Of a stretch of 64,000 nt of DNA, positions 24,544 to 35,778 are shown piece after piece. The translations under genes and the position numbers were made by a program. Each line of letters starts with the position of its first letter. The first letter of the stretch is position 1. The notes under the pieces are model-generated. The model was not told where the DNA came from, did no database searches, and worked only from the letters and a program-made list of their open reading frames with translations. This stretch comes from Haliclona indistincta (lineage: Eukaryota; Porifera; Demospongiae; Haplosclerida; Chalinidae), in contig OZ024784.1 of the NCBI GenBank assembly GCA_964017065.1, forward strand, positions 243,337 to 307,336, given 5' to 3'.

Positions 24544-25548
24544 TCAAATATTCTTGCAAGCGTCTCTCAGTTCAGCATAATTAGCACATCCAGTGACTGG
24601 AGTGACGATTGCCTCCCACTTCTGCTGTATTAGTTGGCGTGATTTTGCTGACAGCATCCTTGATCCCTCAGTGGATGATCCAGTACGTATCTTGCTGTGA
24701 CCCTCTCCTGCACTCACACTCAGACCGCAATTCTTATTCATATTTTGTTTGAACGTCTTCTGGTCAAACTTGTCAGCATGTTTCTTCATGTACTCAAATG
24801 TACTCTTCTCAAGAGCTGCTCGTATATTTGCCTCATCACAGATATTCATGAACTCAGCAATCTTGCGTATCATAGGCTCGTATGACTCCTTGAGATCTTC
24901 ATATACTACTACTAGTACATTGGGATCATTCCGGTGCGGCCACCAGCTCGCAAGATTAACAAAGTAGCCTTCAAGATCCTCTAGTTTCTGAGGAACACCA
25001 TTTTTTAGCCACACATGTTCAACAAACTCATCAAGGGGCACTTCTCCTGGTTGAAAAAACCATCCTTGGGCCATGTGAAAGAAGCTGTATGCAGCAGAGC
25101 ATGGCTCACGCAGGCACCAAATGTAGCGAGCTCCTTTAGGACAACGTGGATACCAGAAGAGACATTTGAAGCAACGTGGAGCAGCTTTCTGGTCTGCATA
25201 CAGATCAACATGCATATCGTGAGCTGCTTCAATCATTGGTACTACATCCATCATCTCACTAAACTCCATATCACCTCCAGTTCTCAGCTGGTGGATTATC
25301 TGTTGCAGCCATGTTGTACCGCACTTGGGAGCTCCTGTCACTATAATATCAGTAGACCTTGGTTTGAACTGCATCCCTTGCAGGCGAGTCTCGTTAGAGA
25401 AGATACCATTGACGCTTTGCCGCACTGCTGCATGCAGTTGTATCAGTGATGACGACTGCATCGATTCAGTGTGGGAAAACCGTATTCTTCGCAAGACGTT
25501 ATGTGTGCTACTCGGAACTAAACCTAGCTTTAGCTTACCAGTATACAT
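24544..25548 (-). CDS. Cytosolic-type sulfotransferase lacking the catalytic histidine
   Basis: Intronless 334-aa gene of the PAPS-dependent sulfotransferase family. The PAPS 5'-phosphosulfate loop is TGAPKCGTTW (71-80). The 3'-phosphate site keeps R147 and S155 (CLREPCSAAYSFFH). Other family positions are CPKGARYIWCLREP and EDLKESYEPMIRKIAEFM, and a C-terminal VTPVTGCANYAELRDA. The segment that normally reads K-T/S-H and supplies the catalytic base is KCLFWYPRCP (128-137), so the histidine is leucine. The protein may be inactive or use another base. A signal or membrane segment is not evident. A deleted copy lies at 27.4 kb. The substrate is unknown. Confidence 0.88.
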   Translation of the reverse strand: MYTGKLKLGLVPSSTHNVLRRIRFSHTESMQSSSLIQLHAAVRQSVNGIFSNETRLQGMQFKPRSTDIIVTGAPKCGTTWLQQIIHQLRTGGDMEFSEMMDVVPMIEAAHDMHVDLYADQKAAPRCFKCLFWYPRCPKGARYIWCLREPCSAAYSFFHMAQGWFFQPGEVPLDEFVEHVWLKNGVPQKLEDLEGYFVNLASWWPHRNDPNVLVVVYEDLKESYEPMIRKIAEFMNICDEANIRAALEKSTFEYMKKHADKFDQKTFKQNMNKNCGLSVSAGEGHSKIRTGSSTEGSRMLSAKSRQLIQQKWEAIVTPVTGCANYAELRDACKNI

Positions 25549-26367
25549 GTAGTTTGGCTGACGTTTTCTCGATGCTTGTCAACATCACCGACCACACCTC
25601 GTGCCGGTAATCTTCACGAGGAAGAGAAGGATTTTGTGCAAAGCACCAATCTGTGCATGAGCTACAGCATAATTATTTATTTGAGTTCAAGTTTAGCATA
25701 AATAATTTAGTAACTGTTTTATATTTATTGTTACATAATTATAAGTGTCTTTGTATTACATCTTAGTGTACATAATTATTGTTCTTTATTATATGCAACC
25801 ATTATTAATAAATTAATGCATGCTTGTATTATTTAAACAGTTGACACTATTGCTGCAGTATCAAACAAAAAAAACAACATAATTTTGCTCACATGGCAGC
25901 CAGTGTGCCCAAGTTCATGGAAGCCATAAAAACCAGTGCAATTTTAACTCAGTGTACTGCAACTGAAGGTGCATGTCCATTGCCTTTCAGTTCTAACATG
26001 TTATGGGCATTTGATCTATCATATCAAGTGATTCTGAATCAGTACACAGTATCGGCACAACACCAGTACTGCTGATGTAGTAAACAAGCTGAATTCCCAA
26101 CAAAATTAGCTATACTATACAGTCATGTAGTAATGTATACATTGGTGACCTGGTTCACGTCATATTGTCAGTGACGCAGCTAATAATGGATCGGCTGTAG
26201 TAGACTCTTCCGGACCCACATGCAGCAAATAGCCAACTCTTCTAACAGCCCGTGGTTCTGTAAGGATTGTCTGATAGCAGTTCATGTTTGACATAATTAT
26301 TATTGCGTATAAAAACACTGATTCGAGGTCATCCCTACATGTCGTCGTCGATCGGCAATGATAAATA
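25549..26367. other. Intergenic, AT-rich, no recognisable gene
   Basis: Between the sulfotransferase start and the inverted-repeat element I see only AT-rich sequence. The short frames (25893-26075 plus, 26160-26468 minus) have no family signature, and the second runs into the transposon terminus. Confidence 0.5.
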
Positions 26368-27298
26368 AGGTAACTCGGGGTATTTTGGAATACTTTTTGG
26401 AATTCTTCGCTGGTAAATATGCTGTGTAATGTTTCGGAAACTTTAACTACACAGCAAGCTTCAGCCACCTTCGGACTATGTGCATACTGAGTTTGGTAGC
26501 TATCCGTTCTTGCTGTCGTTCTCCAGAGCGGTCAGAGCAAGTGCTACTAGAAAATACGTTATTTAGGGTAATTCGGAATAGTCCGTGTATTTCCCGTGTA
26601 ACCTGGTTTTAGTGCAGCCACGAGTGATGTGACTTCAGCTGTGACTGTGTTCAGCATGATTTCAGGTATTGTACATGTTTGCATGATGATGGATCTATGA
26701 TTTGTGCGTTTCTTTCTGTCCTAGGTTGCTCCATAATTCACTTCCCGTGTAGAATGGTTGCTGGGATGTTGTACATCTTGCAGAGGATATTTTGCCACTC
26801 CTTGAATATCTTGACAGCTGTTTCAAGCTGCAGTATTGTCTGCTTTGCTTTTTGGATTGTTATAAATACGAATTTCAACTCCCCACACGCCTTTGTTTAC
26901 AAGTGTTATATGGTTTCTGCATTAAATATTTATGTTAATGCATTATTTTTTAATAATCTAGCAAACAGAATTTCATCAAATCGCCGTTGTAGAGTCTCTG
27001 CTACCTGGTGCACACTTTGATCTTTGTCTAACTTCAAGAGATACCAGTGACCCCAGTACACAGCGAAGTTTCACTTGGTAGCTAGCATGGAGGCGTGGCT
27101 AGTCGTGTCAACACTTTCCATTCTTACACCGTGAATGACTTCGTACTGCACCCAAGCGAGTGCTCGTTGCAGAGCCAACAGATGCACCTACCTCGTGGTG
27201 AAATAGTTTATCCAGGCGATCTGTAGTTTTGCAGTAGCTGGGGTCAATACCGGAATCATTCCGAATTACCCGGTATTCCAAAATACCCCGAGTTACCT
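26368..27298. mobile_element. Non-autonomous DNA transposon with 26-bp terminal inverted repeats
   Basis: The left end 26368-26393 (AGGTAACTCGGGGTATTTTG + GAATAC) is a perfect reverse complement of the right end 27273-27298. Both ends are flanked by TA (26366-26367 and 27299-27300), consistent with TA target-site duplication as in Tc1/mariner-like insertion. A second inverted pair, GGGTAATTCGGAAT at 26566-26579 and its complement at 27258-27271, lies inside. The 931-bp element has no transposase-like frame; the 113-codon frame at 26679-27020 is hydrophobic and unrecognised. Confidence 0.85.
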
Positions 27299-27369
27299 TA
27301 GGACCTTATTATAGCTTACTTGTACATGTAGACTAAAGTCATTGTCGTTAAATGCTGTACTAAAAATTA

Positions 27370-27525
27370 ATGATCCATGCAGTATCTTGTGTCCCTCTCC
27401 TGCACTCAAACTTAGACCACAATTTTTATTGTGTTCTTGTCAGCAAAATGTATACCAGTAGACCTTGGTTTGATCTGCGTTGCCGTGCTACTAGTGTTCG
27501 TGATGACGGACTGCATCGACGTTAT
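27370..27525 (-). pseudogene. Deleted copy of the sulfotransferase gene
   Basis: 27370-27445 matches the 3' part of the sulfotransferase gene around 24678-24755 (GTATCTTG...CCCTCTCCTGCACTCA...AGACC.CAATT). It is joined directly to about 27452-27525, which matches the 5' part around 25345-25465 (CAGTAGACCTTGGTTTGA, then GATGACG.ACTGCATCGA). Some 550 bp of the catalytic core are missing and the frame is broken. It lies 72 bp from the transposon's right end. Confidence 0.75.
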
Positions 27526-27715
27526 CCTGCTCCACGAGTCACCCGGCCGCGTGCAGTAGTACGGCGGGTGACTGCAGTAGTACAGCTCACTGCCTGCTAC
27601 TTAGTCTTATAGATCCACTGATCGATGCATGGTGAAAATGGGCGTGGCTGGATGATGACGTAAGAGCTCCTGGCCTGCGAACGCGTGGTTCATCACCAGC
27701 TCACCCAACAGCAAG

Positions 27716-29423
27716 ATGTCCAAGCACAAGAAGACGTCAACTATTGTGGTAAGGTCTATCTTGTGAGGTTGATCTAGTACTGTATCACACTATAGATACC
27801 GGATAACTACACGGGATACCGCCTGGAGGATTTCTGTATCCCGCCACATTACTATGATGATCTGAAATGTGTAATGCTACCTAAAGGTCTCATAATGGAC
27901 AGGTTAGTGTGATCTGCTGTGGCAGCACCATTCACTCCCCTTCTCTAGGGTGGAGCGACTAGCTCAGGATATCTGCCATGATCTGAGTGGGCCTCTAGTA
28001 GCTCTGTGTGTGCTCAAGGGCGGCTACCAGTTCTTCACTGATCTACTGGACTACATCAAGACACACAATGCTACTTCAGGTTTGCAATGCACAAGAACCA
28101 GCTCCATGCTCCACCATACGCTCACTACCATGTGACAGTTGAGTAGTGGGGAAATTGTGGGTAGTGGAGTAAGTGTCCTCAATCCACCCTCGTGCTGTGG
28201 TTGGTGCTGAGACATCATTGTAGTGTGATATGACTCAGTACAGGAACACTTATTGATAGTTTGGAAGCTATGTGAGTGTGAATAGCTGTTTTATAAGGAA
28301 GTGTCTACATTGGTAAATCATGCGCGATGGAGCTGGTTTGTGAAGTGAACCACAATAAGACGGCTGTATCTGATCATTTATATTGCGCACATACACACGT
28401 ACTACACATTGTGTGTCAAATATTTGCTCTTTAGAGCGATCTTTCCGAATGCAAGTTGACTTTATCAGACTAAAGAGCTATGTGGTAAGTATGTTAGAGC
28501 AACAGACACTCCTCATTGTGCTGTAGGATGATCAATCAACTGGTACAGTACAAGTGATTGGAGGAGACAATCTATCATCACTAACAGGAAAGGTGAGCAA
28601 CAATAGGTCATTGAGTAGAGGTGAGCGAGTGAATGGGTGAGTGAGTGAGACGGTGGGTGAGTGAGTGAGACGGTGGGTGAGTGAGTGAGACGGTGAGTGA
28701 GTGAGTGAGATGGTGAGTGAGATGGTGAGTGAGAGGGTGAGTGATCTGAGTGAGTGATCTGAGTGAGTGGTGTGTGTTAAGGAGGTATTTGTTCACTGTT
28801 TTTTCTTTTCTTCACAGAATGTCCTGATTGTAGAGGTTAGAGCATGTTCTGAGTTTAGTTGTGTGTAATACTAGTTCTTTCTCCCTCTCTAGGATATTAT
28901 AGATACTGGAGGCACGATGACCAAGCTGCTCAAGGTACTAGAAGAGTACAAGCCGGCTAATGTCAGAGTGGCCAGGTGAGCCGAGGCATGGTATAAATGT
29001 GCTATCGTCTCTTACACAGTCTTCTAGTAAAGAGGACTCCAAAGAGTGTCGGCTATAGACCAGATTGTGAGTGGTTACTGTAGCGTAGTGTTGTTCCACT
29101 GTTTCTTTAGACATTGGTTTTGAGATTCCTAATGAATTCGTAGTGGGCTATGCTCTGGTAAGTACTCCATATCACTCACTCAATGCCTCTACTGCTCTTT
29201 AGGATTACAATGAGTTTTTCCGTGATCTTAATGTGAGTTGTAATTAATGCTGAGAATGTTTGCATGATTGTGCATGTGCAAGTTTTCCCTGTGAACATTT
29301 CCCGGCAGCAATAGTAATGGTACATTCTGATTGGTTCATTCTCTACAGCATGTGTGTATTATCAATGATTATGGCAAGGAACACTACTCAGCTAGTTCAC
29401 CAGTACCGAACAACTCACACTAA
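27716..29423 (+). CDS. HPRT1: Hypoxanthine-guanine phosphoribosyltransferase
   Basis: Eleven exons (27716-27748, 27796-27902, 27949-28079, 28435-28484, 28527-28592, 28818-28835, 28893-28975, 29020-29066, 29111-29157, 29203-29232, 29349-29423) encode 228 aa (human 218); all phases close. HPRT salvages hypoxanthine and guanine with PRPP in the cytosol. Family signatures: [28 protein letters not shown], the PRPP-binding [23 protein letters not shown], and [20 protein letters not shown]. The gene has more introns than the nine-exon mammalian one, and includes an 18-nt exon (28818-28835, NVLIVE) that splits the PRPP motif from the strand before it. It converges with spartin. Confidence 0.96.
28615..28778. 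repeat. GTGA-type microsatellite in HPRT intron 5
   Basis: Irregular GTGAGTGAGTGAGACGGTGG repeats fill the intron just before the 18-nt exon 6. The repeat unit itself resembles a donor site (GTGAGT). Confidence 0.9.
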
Positions 29424-29629
29424 CAGAGCTGTGTGTCATAATAGAGCTCACTATAATAGAGCTACAGATATTGTATTCACTGATACTGCCTATTATTAGG
29501 TTAATAATAATTTATTAATAATTATTATTAATTAATGATGAAGCGGTGTCAACTAAACAATTTTCATGGACATTAATATAATTCGGAGATCTTGTGCTGG
29601 GTTTGAGTCACTGAAGATGTTACGCAATG
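29424..29629. terminator. Convergent 3' ends of HPRT and spartin
   Basis: 206 AT-rich bases between the two stop codons, with TTTATTAATAATTATTATTA around 29510-29530 offering A-rich processing signals on both strands. No gene is seen. Confidence 0.4.
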
Positions 29630-31978
29630 TCACTGCTGTTGCTGTGAGCCTTCTTTCTCTGTCTTACTGCTGGTGTTGTTGTCTCCTCCACTGCTGGCTA
29701 ACACTCCTCCTACTCTACTGACGAACCTGATTCCCCAGGTCTTCCAACTCCAGTATGTCTACACAGTGAAGTGAGAGAGGGATAAGAGGAATGGCGGGCT
29801 TACAGCAGTCAGGTTAGCTACATGTCCAGCAGTGCTGAGTGAGTCGTCCACTACAGTACCAGCTTGCTCTCCATACCTGCACACACACCATGGTGACACT
29901 GCCTGCCTGGTCATGATGGCACTCACTTATGGCCGACAGTCTTGCTGGCTTCGTTTCCAGTAGCTTTGATAACAGCTACAGCACTTCTCTCCAGGTCCAC
30001 AAACACTTGTCCAGCACCTGCACACAACACACACTGGATGGGACAAGTACCAGTTACTACTAACCTTTAACTGTTGACTTAGTGACCTTCCATGCCTCCT
30101 TAGCATGAGGGTTAATCTGACGACCCTTTACCATCTACGCCGCAGAACATGACATTACACACCCTCTCTACACACACATGCTCACATGTGGCACACGTAC
30201 ACATGCTCACATGTGGCACACGTACACATGCTCACACCCTCTCTACACACACATACTCGTTAGCTGCTTACGTCAGATTCAGCCACGACTGATCCAACCT
30301 TCTTCCCTACAGCAACAGTAGCTTTAGCCAAAGAGACCATCAAGAAGTCACTCACACCAACGATACCACCTGTACAACAATAGTGTACCATAATCTTCAC
30401 TGAGCAACAATCTCTAACCTGATACTTTATGAGCATAATGAGCGCCCACTCTCACCGGTGCAGGGACCTCTACTGGCTTCTCCTCTGGCTCGATGCCTTC
30501 TCTCAGCTTGTCTCCTCCCTGTAGTGGGCAGGGCAGATCAATGACCACACCCACACTTTGTAACCTTTGATAGCAGTCCACCAGCTGCCTCGGTACCCTG
30601 GGACAGCACTCCTGACAGCCATGACACACCAGCTGTGATGGTCTAGAGCACTACAGTGAGTGAAGCACACACACACAGCTCACTCCAGCAACACTGGTTC
30701 CCCATGATGGCTCCTGTTCATCCTTATCACTCTCCTGTTGTTGCTCCTTGGTCCTAGGAGGAGGAGGTCGCTCAGGAGCTGCTGCTGTTGTTGTTCTAGT
30801 AGTGTCAGCTGTAGCAGTGATGGAATCCTGTTGAGTTCCATCAGTGATCTTGAGATTAGCCAGTACATTGAACATCTGAAGAACAAGAAGCAATGACACA
30901 ATTTTACTCAAGCAACAGAATTGCGCTGTCATTGTTTCCACTATGTACTCTTGTCCTCACATGATCGAGCTCTTCCAGCTCGCTCTCAGGCGCTGAGCGT
31001 AGTAGCAACCCTGTGCTTCCTCCCTCCTCACCGCTCAGCTCAGGGAACATGTAGACCTTGTAGCCATCCCTCCGTAACACTGGACTCTTCCCCGGGATCA
31101 GTGGGTAGATGAAGTCACCGCACTGAACAAACGCTGGCGGCTGACCTGGAGAGAGGAAAATGTATGCAATTTGACTCAGTATAATATTGTACACCTGTGA
31201 TTCTCTTGCGATATTTGAATATAAAGAGTGGTTCTGGACTAGAGCATTGTGAGACACGCCCACTACTATCCACAGAGAACAAGCGAGCACCTGAACAGCA
31301 GCACCAACTGGATCATGGCAGTGTGATAGTTAGCCTCATACCTTCACTAGTGCTGAAGATCATGTCTGCTTCAGTGGCAGTCTCTCCCTCTCTGCCCTGT
31401 GCTATACCTCCTCTACCATGAGCATCAGCCATTACTATAGTCTCTGATGGAGCTGATGGTAGCACTATGGTGTTCTGCGTGCCTGCTTGCTTCCTGGAGG
31501 CCGCCTCCTGCTCGATCAGTACCTTCATACGGTCCTTCACCTGGTCTTTGAGCCTGAACAAAGACTGATAATATGATAGGACCATGTGTCACTGACTGAC
31601 TTGTCCATCTTTCCTCTCAGATCCACTAGCGTCTTGTTGACAAAGCTACTCTGTCTCACCATACCTAGTCCGCTCTGTATAGCACCTAGCGCCTTGTTAT
31701 ACAGCTCTAGAGCCATCATTCTACTCTCCTTCTTGTCTGCTTCGAGTGCTTTAGATGTGTACCTAGCAAACACGAGGCTCTACACAGTGTCTACACCTCG
31801 ATCAGGTGAATCACCTCTTAGCTTCATCATAGTAGCTTTGAATCAGCTCTGATTTCCTGTAAAGCAAAGAAGCGGATAGAGACGTGTCACTGGAGACGGT
31901 AGAGGTCACTGTGGATCGCACAGAGCTGGCAGGACCCCTCTCAACAGCTGGTCGCTGTTTCTGCTGTACTGTCGCCAT
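29630..31978 (-). CDS. SPART: Spartin (MIT and senescence domains)
   Basis: Twelve exons (31815-31978, 31601-31762, 31342-31553, 30961-31145, 30684-30875, 30565-30642, 30419-30518, 30272-30369, 30065-30134, 29927-30017, 29804-29876, 29630-29758) give 517 aa (human 666); all phases close. Spartin acts at lipid droplets and endosomes and in mitochondrial Ca handling. The N-terminal MIT domain (about 35-115; SELIQSYYDEAKRYTSKALE, ALELYNKALGAIQSGL) binds ESCRT-III. The middle has the spartin signature FIYPLIPGKSPVLRRDGYKVYMFPE. The C-terminal senescence domain includes WLSGVLSQGTEAAGGLL, REGIEPEEKPVEV and a glycine/alanine/valine-rich end. The tail is glutamine-rich. It lies head-to-head with ARL5 at 191 bp. 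Confidence 0.93.
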
Positions 31979-32169
31979 GTCAGAATGATGACGTCATGGT
32001 GACATCATGGCTGCTGTGTCATGGACCACGCCTTCTAGTAATAAGATCTTTTAGACAGGTCAGAGATAGAGCAGCCGAGAGAGCATTGTACAGCGTTCTT
32101 CCACAGTCCTGCAGCAGCGCTGTGATACAAGTGTGTAGCTAGTGTACGCCTCTACCGTTGCCGTACATG
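31979..32169. promoter_or_regulatory. Bidirectional promoter of spartin and ARL5
   Basis: 191 bp between divergent start codons. It contains ATGACGTCAT (about 31985-31994), a perfect palindromic CRE, followed by ATGGTGACATCATGG. No TATA box is seen. Confidence 0.6.
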
Positions 32170-33430
32170 ATGGGTGTTGTATGGGCGAAGCTATGGAGCC
32201 TCTTCAGTAAAGAGGGTACGTATCATCATCACTGATCTACCCGTGTCTAGCTAGCCAGTTGACTCTCTCCTCCCTCTTTCTACCTTACAGAGCAGAAGCT
32301 CATTATTGTCGGATTGGATAATGCCGGAAAGACGACCATTCTATACCAATTGTGAGACAATAGGTTCTAACAATCAACACACTCATTCTTATGTCTTCTT
32401 GTATGTCACGACTCTCTCTCTCCCTACCTCTGTGCAGTCTAATGAATGAAGTAGTGCACACGTCACCAACCATAGGTAGCAATGTTGAAGAGGTTTGCAA
32501 CACTCACCCACCCACATACAGTACTATCTATAGCTGTTCTTTGCTGTATAGCTATTCAGATCAAACACATTCTTACTACCAAATGTTTTGTGACAAATAA
32601 CAAGCCGTCTGTCTGTGTAGGTGAGATGGAAGAACCTTCACTTTGTGATGTGGGATATCGGAGGGCAGGAGAGCCTGAGGCAGGGATGGAGTACCTACTA
32701 CTCCAGCACTCACTTCATTATAATGGTGGTCGATAGCACGGACAGAGAGAGACTGTCTGTCATCAGAGAAGAGCTTTACAAGATGCTGGAACACGAGGTA
32801 AGACCAGCTGCATTCTTTCCCAGGGATATTGCCCGAAGATACAGTACAGACTGTTCGTTTGTTTAGAGTAGTTTCAGTGCTGCTGGGATAGTGCCTCCCC
32901 ATATTATTGTGTTGACTTCCTCATGTAGTCTGTATGTTGTATGCAGACTATTCTAAGTGTACTCTCTCTCTCTCTGTTAGGATCTGAAGAAGGCAGGTGT
33001 ATTGATCTATGCTAACAAGCAGGACATGAAGGGCTCTATGACAGCTGCAGAGATATCACAACACCTCAATCTAACATCTATCAAGGATCATGGCTGGCAC
33101 ATACAGGCCTGCTGTGCTCTAACGGGAGAAGGGTCAGTCAGTGCATGTGTCTTACCTGAGGAGTAGACTTCTGCACAACATATTATCTCATGGAAGCGAA
33201 GAAGGTTTATCGTTGCATGTTACTTGAGCCAGCTAGACTCTGTGGTGACACCTATATCCAGGTTGTGTGTCTGTGGTCTGTGTCAATAGGATTGCTGTGT
33301 TTTGTTTGTACACAGTAATCCCATGTTGGCTGGGAAGCCCTCACCCAACCTTCCTCATGTGGTCTATATTCTCTCCAGGTTATATCAAGGATTGGAATGG
33401 GTCAACTCACAGGTACAAAACAGAAGATGA
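32170..33430 (+). CDS. ARL5B: ARL5-type small GTPase
   Basis: Six exons (32170-32215, 32291-32351, 32438-32492, 32621-32797, 32981-33132, 33379-33430) encode 180 aa (human ARL5A/B 179). The second of two adjacent ATGs (32170) is chosen because it gives MGV and so a glycine-2 for N-myristoylation; NMT lies 12 kb away in this window. G-motifs are [17 protein letters not shown] and NKQD. Family-specific runs are [35 protein letters not shown] and [19 protein letters not shown]5 acts at the trans-Golgi, recruiting the GARP tether for endosome-to-Golgi return. The ARL5A/B/C paralogue choice is not resolved. Confidence 0.95.
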
Positions 33431-33560
33431 CATCACTTCTCAATGATGACCTCTTCTACACATCACTCTCCTCTCAATGATGACCTCCTCTACACATCAC
33501 TCTCCTCTCAATGATGACCTCTTCTACACATCACTCTCAATGATGACCTCCTCTTCATCT
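33431..33560. repeat. Short minisatellite after ARL5
   Basis: Three to four copies of TCAATGATGACCTC(C/T)TCTACACATCACTCTCC in the ARL5 3' flank. Confidence 0.85.
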
Positions 33561-33873
33561 CTCTCATTCTGAACTATATCATCAGCGCCTCATTCGCTTC
33601 TCATCACTTTGGGTTTTCCATTTCCAAAATTAATTGTCATTAATAGATAATAATTATTATGAATTTACAAAAATTTAATAATTTTTTGTGAACACTTAAT
33701 ATTCAATGTGTCTGTGCTGAGTCAGCAGCAGTCAATGCTAGACAGCACATCTGTAGCTGTGCTGTAGTGCAGCCATACCTGTGGAAAGGAAATTCACATT
33801 AGTGACACTACTACTAGTCAAGTGACACCACCACTAGTCAAGTGACACTACTACTAGTCAAGTGACAGGTAGT

Positions 33874-33960
33874 TGGGGCCTTCAGGTGCAGAAGGTTGAC
33901 ACCATATTGTTGGTAAGACATATGCTTGTCAATATATCATCATAGGCCCAGGATAGACAC
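33874..33960. repeat. Duplicated 85-bp segment, copy 1
   Basis: GGGGCCTTCAGGTGCAGAAG through TATGCTTGTCAATATATCATCATAGGCCCAGGATA matches 36188-36273 almost exactly (ATATATC versus ATGGATC). The two copies lie outside the 92-bp array, one on each side. Copy 2 holds a candidate exon of the minus-strand gene, so copy 1 looks like a partial exon duplication. Confidence 0.8.
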
Positions 33961-33989
33961 ACTAATACTCACTCGGTCATCCTGACCTT

Positions 33990-35682
33990 CAGTTTACTTC
34001 TAAAAGCGGTCGCTGGGAAGATCCTTCAGCTTGCAACCACCACTGCTGTGCTGTGCATCACTGGTACTACCCTAACAATGATGAGAGATCAAGTACTGAT
34101 ACAGCACTAGTAATGGAGCACTAGATCAGATATAGGTCACTGTGTCAGCACTGGTACTAGCCTAACAAACAATGATGAGATCAAGTACTGATACAGCACT
34201 AGTAATGGAGCACTAGATCAGATATAGGTCACTGTGTCAGCACTGGTAGTAGCCTAACAAACAATGATGAGATCAAGTACTGATACAGCACTAGTAATGG
34301 AGCACTAGATCAGATATAGGTCACTGTGTCAGCACTGGTTGTAGCCTAACAAACAATGATGAGAGATCAAGTACTGATACAGCACTAGTAATGGAGCACT
34401 AGATCAGATATAGGTCACTGTGTCAGCACTGGTAGTAGTCTAACAAACAATGATGAGATCAAGTACTGATACAGCACTAGTAATGGAGCACTAGATCAGA
34501 TATAGGTCACTGTGTCAGCACTGGTACTAGTCTAACAAACAATGATGAGATCAAGTACTGATACAGCACTAGTAATGGAGCACTAGATCAGATATAGGTC
34601 ACTGTGTCAGCACTGGTACTAGTCTAACAAACAATGATGAGATCAAGTACTGATACAGCACTAGTAATGGAGCACTAGATCAGATATAGGTCACTGTGTC
34701 AGCACTGGTACTAGTCTAACAATGATGAGATCAAGTACTGATACAGCACTAGTAATGGAGCACTAGATCAGATATAGGTCACTGTGTCAGCACTGGTACT
34801 AGTCTAACAATGATGAGATCAAGTACTGATACAGCACTAGTAATGGAGCACTAGATCAGATATAGGTCACTGTGTCAGCACTGGTACTAGTCTAACAAAC
34901 AATGATGAGATCAAGTACTGATACAGCACTAGTAATGGAGCACTAGATCAGATATAGGTCACTGTGTCAGCACTGGTTGTAGCCTAACAAACAATGATGA
35001 GAGATCAAGTACTGATACAGCACTAGTAATGGAGCACTAGATCAGATATAGGTCACTGTGTCAGCACTGGTTGTAGCCTAACAAACAATGATGAGAGATC
35101 AAGTACTGATACAGCACTAGTAATGGAGCACTAGATCAGATATAGGTCACTGTGTCAGCACTGGTACTAGCCTAACAAACAATGATGAGATCAAGTACTG
35201 ATACAGCACTAGTAATGGAGCACTAGATCAGATATAGGTCACTGTGTCAGCACTGGTACTAGTCTAACAAACAATGATGAGATCAAGTACTGATACAGCA
35301 CTAGTAATGGAGCACTAGATCAGATATAGGTCACTGTGTCAGCACTGGTAGTAGCCTAACAAACAATGATGAGATCAAGTACTGATACAGCACTAGTAAC
35401 AGAGCACTAGATCAGATATAGGTCACTGTGTCAGCACTGGTACTAGTCTAACAAACAATGATGAGATCAAGTACTGATACAGCACTAGTAATGGAGCACT
35501 AGATCAGATATAGGTCACTGTGTCAGCACTGGTAGTAGCCTAACAAACAATGATGAGATCAAGTACTGATACAGCACTAGTAACAGAGCACTAGATCAGA
35601 TATAGGTCACTGTGTCAGCACTGGTTGTAACACCACTCTGAACAGGTCTGTGTGTTGATCATCATGATAGTGCTCACATGAT

Positions 35683-35722
<40 letters not shown>

Positions 35723-35735
35723 CACTACTACTACT

Positions 35736-35778
<43 letters not shown>

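Noticed and set aside
25893..26075. 60-codon plus-strand frame MAASVPKFMEAIK...
   Set aside because: Short, no family, no splice partners, in AT-rich intergenic DNA.
26679..27020. 113-codon frame inside the inverted-repeat element as a transposase
   Set aside because: No acidic catalytic triad or DNA-binding motif; the composition is hydrophobic and AT-driven.
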